Part shown: positions 57,752 to 64,000 of the stretch, piece by piece
How the letters are laid out: every line of letters begins with the position of its first letter
Numbering within the stretch: position 1 is the stretch's first letter
Source: Gardnerella coleohominis
GTDB lineage: Bacteria; Actinomycetota; Actinomycetes; Actinomycetales; Bifidobacteriaceae
NCBI RefSeq assembly: GCF_002896555.1
Contig: NZ_MNLH01000003.1
Location: 270,237 to 334,236 of the forward strand
Length of the DNA stretch: 64,000 nt
Direction of reading: 5' to 3'
Position numbers and translations under genes: made by a program
The notes under the pieces: model-generated
Database searches by the model: none
What the model was told of the DNA's origin: nothing
What the model saw: the letters and a program-made list of their open reading frames with translations, nothing else

Positions 57752-59866
57752 ATGTCGAATAAAATTCAGCGCACAAACAAGCCTTTTGTAGTAAAAGCAC
57801 CATACAAGCCTTCAGGGGACCAGCCGCAAGCAATCGAAGAGTTGGCAAATCGCATTGAAAACGGCGAAAACGATGTTGTTTTAATGGGTGCTACGGGCAC
57901 TGGTAAAACTGCTACAACCGCTTGGCTTATTGAGCGTTTGCAACGACCGACGCTTATTATTGAGCCGAATAAGACTTTGGCAGCTCAGCTTTGCGCGGAA
58001 TTTCGTGAGCTTATGCCAGATAATGCTGTGAGCTATTTTGTGTCTTATTACGATTACTATCAGCCGGAAGCGTACATTCCGCAAACAGACACGTATATTG
58101 AAAAAGACTCGAATATTAACGATGATGTTGAGCGTCTTCGTCACGCAGCTACAGCGAATTTGCTTACGCGACGGGATTGCGTTGTTGTAGCTACTGTTTC
58201 TTGCATTTATGGACTTGGTACTCCAGAGGAGTATGCCGAGCGAATGCTTATGCTAAACGTTGGCGAGCAGCTTGAGCGAGATGATTTATTGCGTCAATTC
58301 GTGAGCATGCAATACAAGCGCAATGACATTGCTTTTACGCGTGGAACTTTTAGAGTGCGCGGTGACACAGTTGAGATTATTCCAGTGTACGAGGAATTAG
58401 CTGTGAGAATTGAGTTCTTTGGTGACGAAATAGACAGAATTACAATGTTGCATCCGCTTACAGGAGAAGTAATTCGCCAGGAGAACAGCGTTCATATTTT
58501 CCCAGCATCTCACTATATTGCGGGTCCGGAGCGCATGGAGCGCGCGTTAGAGGCGATTGAAAAAGAGCGTGACGAGAGAGTTGCACAGCTTAAAAAGCAG
58601 AATAAATTGCTGGAAGCTCAGCGTTTGGAAATGCGAACTACATACGATTTGGAAATGCTTAGACAGGTTGGAGTTTGCCCGGGAGTGGAAAATTATTCTA
58701 GACATTTTGACGGCCGCGCGGCTGGCACGCCTCCGCATACTTTGCTTGACTTTTTCCCAGACGACTTTTTGCTAGTTTTAGACGAATCGCATGTAACAGT
58801 GCCGCAAATTGGAGCCATGTATGAAGGCGACGCTTCGCGCAAAAGAACGCTTGTAGAGCATGGCTTTAGGCTTCCTTCTGCAATGGATAATCGCCCGTTA
58901 AAGTGGAAAGAATTTTTGGAGCATATTGGTCAAACTGTGTATCTTTCGGCAACACCTGGAGATTACGAGCTGGGGCTTTCAGATGGCGTAGTTGAGCAGA
59001 TTATTAGGCCTACAGGTTTGCTTGATCCTAAGATTGAGGTTCGCCCTGTAGAAGGTCAGGTTGACGATTTGCTTGCGGAAATCAAGGAGCGAGTAGCAAA
59101 AGATGAGCGCGTGCTTGTTACTACGCTTACAAAGAAAATGGCGGAAGATTTAACTGATTACTTTTTGGAGCTTGGTATTAAAGTTGAGTACTTGCATTCG
59201 GATGTTGATACTTTGCGCAGAGTGGAGCTTTTGCGCGAGCTTCGTGAAGGCAAAATTGATGTGATTGTTGGCATTAATTTGCTTCGTGAGGGTTTGGATT
59301 TGCCGGAAGTTTCTCTTGTTGCGATTTTGGATGCAGATAAGGAAGGCTTCTTAAGGTCTTACCGTTCGCTTATTCAGACGATTGGTCGTGCTGCTCGTAA
59401 CGTTTCTGGAACTGTTCTTATGTATGCGGATACGGTTACGGATGCTATGAGCAAGGCGATTAGCGAGACGGAGCGTCGCCGCGAAAAGCAAATCGCGTAT
59501 AACAAGGCTCATGGAATTGATCCTAAGCCTTTGCGAAAGAAGATTAGCGATGTGAACGACATGCTTGCTAAAGAGGATGTTGATACTCAAACTTTGCTAG
59601 CAGGCGGTTACAGAAATGCTAATAAGGCTGGGAACTCGCATTATGGTGTGCCAAAAGAGCCGAATCTTGGGCAGAAAAGTAAAGAAAAGCGTATGGCGAA
59701 TATCTCTGCGTTGCCACAAGATGAGATTATTTCTTTAATTAAGAATTTGAGCGAGCAGATGCATGTTGCTGCAGAACAGTTGCAATTCGAGCTTGCAGCG
59801 CGTTTGCGCGACGAAATACGCGATCTAAAGAAAGAGTTGCGGCAAATGGATGCGGCTAATAAGTGA
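57752..59866 (+). CDS. uvrB: Excinuclease ABC subunit B
   Basis: Damage-verifying helicase of nucleotide excision repair. Walker A GATGTGKT at residues 46-53, the beta-hairpin [30 protein letters not shown], helicase motifs V and VI ([31 protein letters not shown]), and the C-terminal UVR coiled coil ([24 protein letters not shown]) that contacts UvrC. 704 residues, full length. No SOS box was recognised upstream. Confidence 0.97.
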   Translation: MSNKIQRTNKPFVVKAPYKPSGDQPQAIEELANRIENGENDVVLMGATGTGKTATTAWLIERLQRPTLIIEPNKTLAAQLCAEFRELMPDNAVSYFVSYYDYYQPEAYIPQTDTYIEKDSNINDDVERLRHAATANLLTRRDCVVVATVSCIYGLGTPEEYAERMLMLNVGEQLERDDLLRQFVSMQYKRNDIAFTRGTFRVRGDTVEIIPVYEELAVRIEFFGDEIDRITMLHPLTGEVIRQENSVHIFPASHYIAGPERMERALEAIEKERDERVAQLKKQNKLLEAQRLEMRTTYDLEMLRQVGVCPGVENYSRHFDGRAAGTPPHTLLDFFPDDFLLVLDESHVTVPQIGAMYEGDASRKRTLVEHGFRLPSAMDNRPLKWKEFLEHIGQTVYLSATPGDYELGLSDGVVEQIIRPTGLLDPKIEVRPVEGQVDDLLAEIKERVAKDERVLVTTLTKKMAEDLTDYFLELGIKVEYLHSDVDTLRRVELLRELREGKIDVIVGINLLREGLDLPEVSLVAILDADKEGFLRSYRSLIQTIGRAARNVSGTVLMYADTVTDAMSKAISETERRREKQIAYNKAHGIDPKPLRKKISDVNDMLAKEDVDTQTLLAGGYRNANKAGNSHYGVPKEPNLGQKSKEKRMANISALPQDEIISLIKNLSEQMHVAAEQLQFELAARLRDEIRDLKKELRQMDAANK

Positions 59867-59906
59867 GGGTAATGAGTGATGGTAAGTGAGCGTTGCTAAT
59901 TGATGA

Positions 59907-60200
59907 TTGTGTGCTACTTGTAAGCACATAAGAACGATCAGAGATGATTCTTATTCGAGCTATCATCTGTCAGGAATTTTAATTGATTCCTTTGTATATG
60001 TTGCGATGGGAGGATGGCATTTTACTGATGGAGATAGCAATTCCTCAAGCCAACAAAGATCGTATGAACAGGCATTACTTAATTATTATAATCGTATTTC
60101 GTGCAACGGAATATTTGCGCCAAGTCTATCTGCTCCCGGAAGCGGAATGTTGATTGATACTACAAAAGGGATGGTATATCCTCGGCAAGATCCTAAATAG
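59907..60200 (+). pseudogene. C-terminal remnant of a CD-NTase-type (SMODS) nucleotidyltransferase
   Basis: About 95 residues remain, beginning right after uvrB. The stretch from RDDSYSSYHLSGILIDSFVY through GGWHF, SYEQALLNYYN and LSAPGSGMLIDTTK resembles the C-terminal helical part of nucleotidyltransferases that are encoded next to SLATT membrane proteins. The catalytic GS and DxD motifs would lie in the missing N-terminal two thirds, so it cannot be active. The only start is TTG at 59907. The assignment rests on recalled family pattern plus the SLATT gene that follows 17 bases later; moderate certainty. Confidence 0.55.
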
Positions 60201-60217
60201 GATGGTATCTGAGTAAA

Positions 60218-60771
60218 ATGGAAAGTGATAAAAGCTATAGGGCACTATTAAAAAATTAAATAAAGGATGCTTGTGGAAAAGTTATATACACATATACTGC
60301 GCATCACAAATTAGCTGATCGACTTGAGAAAGAAAATAAGTATGTGAAGAATGCACAGATTATATTGACCGCACTTTCTTCTTGCGGATTTTTTGCCAGC
60401 ATTATAACAAACAAGGTCATATTGACATGGGTAGGTGGAATTGCTGCTGTATTGTCTTTGTGCCTAAATCTATATGCCAAGGAATATAAGATTCAAAATG
60501 AAGTAAGTCAGCATCGAAATGCAGCAAATATGTTGTGGGGTATTCGAGAAGAGTATGTTTCCTTATTAGTTGATTTTGAAGTGCTTGACGATAGTGAGAT
60601 ACAAAAAAGAGAGATGTTCTTTGTAATAAAGTTTCAGAAGTCAATAATAGTTATCCTGCAACTGATGAGAGAAGCTACAGGGCTGTGCAGAAGGCTTTGC
60701 AAAAGGAAGAAGAACAGACTTTTAAGGAGAACGAGGTTGATTCCATTTTACATAATGGAATTGATAAGTGA
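60218..60771 (+). pseudogene. SLATT-domain 2TM effector, disrupted by a stop and a frameshift
   Basis: Reading from ATG 60218: MESDKSYRALLKN, an in-frame TAA at 60257, then IKDACGKVIYTYTAHHKLADRLEKENKYVKNAQ, two membrane segments (ILTALSSCGFFASIITN and VILTWVGGIAAVLSLCLNLY), and the family segment HRNAANMLWGIREEYVSLL. At the A6 run 60603-60608 the frame breaks; adding one A restores RDVLCNKVSEVN through ENEVDSILHNGIDK, ending at 60771. The open frame without this correction ends at 60775 with an unrelated basic tail. SLATT proteins are pore-forming or membrane-acting effectors linked to nucleotide second messengers. The uninterrupted part (GTG at 60344) could still be translated as a truncated protein. 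Confidence 0.72.
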
Positions 60772-60793
60772 ATAATCGAAAGGGGTGAGTTAT

Positions 60794-62248
60794 ATGATAC
60801 TCCCTGAAAATTTGATGAACTTGATTCGTCAGGGCGAGGGGCTGACAGTCGAATTCAAAAAATCAACAAAAGATATTACGAAGGATGTCTACGATACTGT
60901 TTGCTCTTTTTCTAATCGGGATGGCGGTCATATTTTCTTTGGCGTGAAGGATAACGGTACGATTCTCGGTGTTGATAAAGACTGCGTTGAACAGATGAAG
61001 AAAAATTTTGTTACTACGATCAACAATGAGAGAAAAATGTATCCTCCACTCTATTTGACTACAGAGGAATATGAGATCGATGGGCGTATTGTTCTTTATG
61101 TCTATGTCCCGGTTGGAAAAACCGTTTATCGCAATGCGGGCAGAATATTTGATCGCAATAATGAGTCTGACATCGATATTACAGATAATGCGGATATGGT
61201 TTTCAACCTTTATGCCCGTAAGCAAAGTACCTATTTTGTGAATAAGGTTTACCCTGCCATCCCGGTTTCAAGCCTTCGCCATGATCTTATGGATCGAGCA
61301 AGGAGAATGACGAGAGTGAATACTGAGCACCATCCGTGGATTGACATGACGGATGAGGAGATGCTCAGAAGCTGTGGGCTTATACTTGAGGATCCGGAAA
61401 CGAACAAAGAAGGTATCACACTTGCGGCAGTCTTACTCTTTGGTACGGATAACCGTATCATGTCCGTGTTACCGCAGCATAAGACAGACGCTATTTTCAG
61501 AGTGTTCAATGTTGATCGTTATGATGACAGGGATGTGGTGATCACAAACCTGATTGAAAGCTACGATCGTTTGATGGAATTTGGAAAGAAGCATCTGAAT
61601 GATGTTTTTACATTGTATGGTGTCCAGCGGATAAGCGCCAGAGATAAAATCCTGCGTGAGATTATTTCCAATTTGTTGATGCACCGTGATTTTTCCAGTG
61701 GATATGTACCGAAGCTTGTCATTGAACGGAATAAGATTACAACAGAGAATGCCAATCTTGCGCATGGACACGGCAACCTAAATCTGAAAACATTCAAGCC
61801 ATTTGCAAAGAATCCGCCGATAGCAAAAGTGTTCCGTGAGATCGGTCTTGCTGACGAACTGGGAAGTGGTATGCGCAACAGCTATAAATACACGAAAATG
61901 TATTCTGGTGGAGAGCCTGTCTTTACAGAGGCAGATGTTTTTACGACAGTGATTCCTCTTTCTGAGGCTGCAACTGCCACGGTCGGGCCGACTACCCAAG
62001 GTACTACCCAAGGTACTACCCAAGGTACTACCCAAGGTACTATGCAAGCTGAACTGAGCGAAAGAGATAAGACGTTAGTTAATCTCTTACTGAAGCATCC
62101 GTACCATACACAAGCAAAGATTGCGAATGAATTAAACTGGGATGTTAATACTGTGAAATATTATATAAATAAGCTAAAGAAGGATTCCGTAATTCTACGC
62201 CACGGGACAAGTCAGAACGGCTATTGGGAAGTTATTTATAAGAATTGA
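60794..62248 (+). CDS. AlbA_2/Schlafen-type ATP-binding protein with C-terminal winged helix
   Basis: The N-terminal AlbA_2 (SLFN AlbA_2) domain has LIRQGEGLTVEFKKSTKD, VCSFSNRDGGHIFFGVKDNG and IVLYVYVPVGKTVYR; the middle is the HATPase_c_4 region (REIISNLLMHRDFSSG, FREIGLADELGSGMRN); then a TTQG repeat linker encoded by 12-bp units, and a winged helix (HTQAKIANELNWDVNTVKYYINKL). The ATG at 60794 has AAAGGGG about 8 bases upstream; an in-frame GTG is at 60785. Intact, unlike its two neighbours. Codon use and higher GC differ from the flanking genes and look like Clostridia, which suggests transfer. Some relatives serve in phage defence; others are called transcriptional regulators. Confidence 0.87.
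   Translation: MILPENLMNLIRQGEGLTVEFKKSTKDITKDVYDTVCSFSNRDGGHIFFGVKDNGTILGVDKDCVEQMKKNFVTTINNERKMYPPLYLTTEEYEIDGRIVLYVYVPVGKTVYRNAGRIFDRNNESDIDITDNADMVFNLYARKQSTYFVNKVYPAIPVSSLRHDLMDRARRMTRVNTEHHPWIDMTDEEMLRSCGLILEDPETNKEGITLAAVLLFGTDNRIMSVLPQHKTDAIFRVFNVDRYDDRDVVITNLIESYDRLMEFGKKHLNDVFTLYGVQRISARDKILREIISNLLMHRDFSSGYVPKLVIERNKITTENANLAHGHGNLNLKTFKPFAKNPPIAKVFREIGLADELGSGMRNSYKYTKMYSGGEPVFTEADVFTTVIPLSEAATATVGPTTQGTTQGTTQGTTQGTMQAELSERDKTLVNLLLKHPYHTQAKIANELNWDVNTVKYYINKLKKDSVILRHGTSQNGYWEVIYKN
61991..62048 (+). repeat. 12-bp tandem repeat encoding TTQG in the AlbA_2 protein
   Basis: ACTACCCAAGGT is repeated four times exactly from 61991 to 62038, followed by a diverged partial copy. Changes in copy number keep the frame and alter only the linker between the ATPase and the winged helix. 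Confidence 0.92.
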
Positions 62249-62717
62249 GATAAATATATTCATCTGCATTTTAGGGCACTCCAAAGCGCACCTATAGATC
62301 AAGCCAAAGTGCCAAAACGCCAAGATGACGTTTTAAGTGGCGTTTTGAATGATGTTTTGGCTGTTTGAGGAAACATGTCGACGGTGTAGGGTCGAGTGCA
62401 CAGGATGTTAACGTTAAAAGGTGCACACACCTCGCACCTATCCTGCACCCAGCTGTTTATACGCGGAAATGTGGTTTAAGAGCAATTTTTATATTGCAGT
62501 TCTGTCAAAAATTGTTCTTATTGATTTTATTATCGTTTATTTGAAAATATTCAAAGATGGTTCTTCTTAAATAAGATATGTTTTGAATCACAATACAAGA
62601 GTTCGTATGTGTAAGTGAGCAGTGATATAGAAAAGGAGCTGGGGTTGTGGCTCAGCTCCTTTTCCTAATTATTTTCAATTATTAGTTTACTTTTGTTTAA
62701 TTTTGTAGGTGAACTTT
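62249..62717. other. Intergenic region with hairpins, no gene recognised
   Basis: Between the convergent AlbA_2 and surface protein genes. Contains CAAAACGCC with GGCGTTTTG (62305-62350), a GC-richer segment around 62380-62460 with GTGCACAGGAT facing ATCCTGCAC across an AACGTT centre, and the surface gene terminator. The GC-rich part differs from the surroundings and may mark the edge of the acquired block. Confidence 0.6.
62631..62663 (-). terminator. Terminator of the 267-bp-repeat surface protein gene
   Basis: 11-bp perfect stem AAAAGGAGCTG (62631-62641) with CAGCTCCTTTT (62653-62663). On the minus strand it lies 54 bases beyond the stop codon; the terminal T's are part of the stem. Confidence 0.75.
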
Positions 62718-63981
62718 TTACTCGCGATTCTTCTTGCGAGAGAAGAATGCTGCTGCAGCTCCCAGTACACCAATCATTGCGCTGATCAATCCTACTCGTT
62801 CCACTTCGGCACCAGTCTTTACTAATTGGGACGAATGCTTTGCAGGAACCTTGTTGCCGGACTTATTAGATGCGTTGGAACCTGAAGCACCAGTGGATGC
62901 GTTACCAGCGTTGCTGTTTCCAGCATTACCGGTTTCAGCGTTACCAGCGTTGTTAGACGTGGAATCGTTACCCGAATCAGATTCAGAACTATTGCTGTTT
63001 CCAGTCTCAGAACCAGAACCGGAATCAGAACCAGAACCTGAATCAGAACCTGTTCCAGAACCAGAATTTCCGCCGTTGTTTCCGGCTTTACCAGTGGCTT
63101 CGTCACTGTTGGTACCGTTACCCTTCTTATCTTTAGCTTTTACCTCACTATTGTCTTTGACTTTGTTTGCTGGAATAGTGACTTTACCAGTAGTTTTATC
63201 AACGGTTACGCCTTCTGGAGTGTTACCAGTCCAGTTTCCATCTTTGTCTTTCTTGACAGTGATGGTCTTCTCGTTGGTTTCACCTTCTGGCGTATAAGTG
63301 ATTTCCAGACTATCAGTACCGGCTGCTGGTGTTACGTCAACAGAACCATTGTCTTGAGGCGTGACAGTTGGAGCAGTTGGCTTAGCTGCTGGTGTTTCAC
63401 CGGTTACGGTCGTTTCGACTGGGGTTCCGGTTGCACCGTCCTTGCTTGGAGTGAGCGTGAGCTTGGTGTTCGGGTCTTGCTTATCAATATCGACAGTGAA
63501 GGTTCCGTCGTCTTTAGCTGTTGTTTCGCCAACTGTTTGACCGTTCTTGCTGATAGTGACTTTTGCGCCTGGAGTGGCTTTACCACTCACGGTTGTCTTG
63601 TCTTTACCAGTCTTGTTTTCAGCTTTCTGCTCGCTAACAGCTGGTTTTCCTGCTGCTGGTGTTTCACCGGTTACGGTCGTTTCGACTGGGGTTCCGGTTG
63701 CACCGTCCTTGCTTGGAGTGAGCGTGAGCTTGGTGTTCGGGTCTTGCTTATCAATATCGACAGTGAAGGTTCCGTCGTCTTTAGCTGTTGTTTCGCCAAC
63801 TGTTTGACCGTTCTTGCTGATAGTGACTTTTGCGCCTGGAGTGGCTTTACCACTCACGGTTGTCTTGTCTTTACCAGTCTTGTTTTCAGCTTTCTGCTCG
63901 CTAACAGCTGGTTTTCCTGCTGCTGGTGTTTCACCGGTTACGGTCGTTTCGACTGGGGTTCCGGTTGCACCGTCCTTGCTT
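62718..63981 (-). CDS. LPxTG-like surface protein with Ig-like repeats, 5' end missing
   Basis: About 420 residues remain of a larger protein that runs off the sequence end. From the N-terminal side: a partial copy and two complete 89-residue bacterial Ig-like (Big_6-type) repeats with KTTVSGKATPGAKVTISKNG and GTFTVDIDKQDPNTKLTLT; a different Ig-like unit (SLEITYTPEGETNEKTITVKKD); a Gly/Ser/Asp-rich spanner; LVKTG as sorting motif; a hydrophobic segment and RKKNRE. Similar repeat proteins include Bap/Rib-type adhesins. True sequence ends at 63981; the codons after that derive from adapter. Confidence 0.87.
63391..63981 (-). repeat. Exact 267-bp tandem repeats
   Basis: The same marker (GGTGTTTCACCGGTTACGGT on the plus strand) occurs at 63391, 63658 and 63925, a period of 267 bases or 89 codons. 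The two full units appear identical at every base inspected, and a third begins at the edge. Confidence 0.93.
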
Positions 63982-64000
63982 CTGTCTCTTATCCACATCT
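63982..64000. other. Nextera/Tn5 mosaic-end adapter left at the sequence end
   Basis: The last 19 bases CTGTCTCTTATCCACATCT match the Nextera transposase adapter except for one base (C for A at position 12). The repeat sequence continues exactly up to 63981 and then stops matching the other repeat copies. This is a library artefact; an apparent MWIRDR start in the surface protein comes from it. Confidence 0.92.

Overview
The window looks like a low-GC member of the Bifidobacteriaceae, most likely Gardnerella. The evidence is actinobacterial gene order (rpmE-prfA-prmC-tsaC-wecA; prfB-ftsE-ftsX-smpB; rpsA ... coaE-uvrB) combined with AT-rich codon use, bifidobacterial-type housekeeping proteins (CarD, PafA-free small genome style spacing, M13 peptidase) and several very large LPxTG-like surface proteins rich in Asn/Lys/Thr. 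This assignment is inference from content; no 16S gene is present.

Layout. 1-4605: 3' part of a giant sortase-anchored surface protein. 4.8-9.1 kb: rpmE, prfA, prmC, tsaC, wecA (translation termination, tRNA modification and envelope polymer initiation). 9.1-13.1 kb: guaB, orn, a PIF1-type helicase. 13.2-16.3 kb: a DUF805 membrane protein and proS. 16.4-23.1 kb: an accessory region holding a second surface protein with a C9 homopolymer, an AAA/DUF4143 ATPase and several families of dispersed intergenic repeats. 23.1-26.3 kb: ssb paralogue and pepO on the minus strand. 26.4-33.0 kb: map, prfB, ftsE, ftsX, a CHAP cell-wall hydrolase and smpB, which together suggest an FtsEX-controlled hydrolase. 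33.2-38.6 kb: two polar amino-acid ABC uptake sets sharing one ATPase, with near-identical permease cores. 38.6-42.1 kb: glmS and an orphan sugar-type binding lipoprotein. 42.1-47.3 kb (minus): coaX, a two-component system and glgB. 47.4-55.5 kb: carD, a ZnuA-like lipoprotein without metal histidines, folD, rpsA, an L,D-transpeptidase and an App1-type phosphatase. 55.7-59.9 kb: TM2 protein, GNAT, coaE, uvrB. 59.9-62.2 kb: a foreign-looking block with the remains of a CD-NTase, a broken SLATT effector and an intact AlbA_2/Schlafen-type ATPase protein. 62.7 kb-end (minus): a third LPxTG-like protein made of exact 267-bp repeats. The last 19 bases are sequencing adapter, not genome.

Themes. (1) Short tandem repeats are everywhere: in-frame ones in at least nine genes, and out-of-gene ones that copy a gene's stop codon. 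(2) Several housekeeping genes lack a Shine-Dalgarno and carry a -10-like hexamer exactly six bases before the ATG, which suggests leaderless mRNAs. (3) Surface proteins carry the marks of antigenic or phase variation (homopolymer, exact long repeats, flanking direct repeats). (4) The strongest candidate for a separate biological system is the decayed CD-NTase-SLATT pair with its AlbA_2 neighbour downstream of uvrB.
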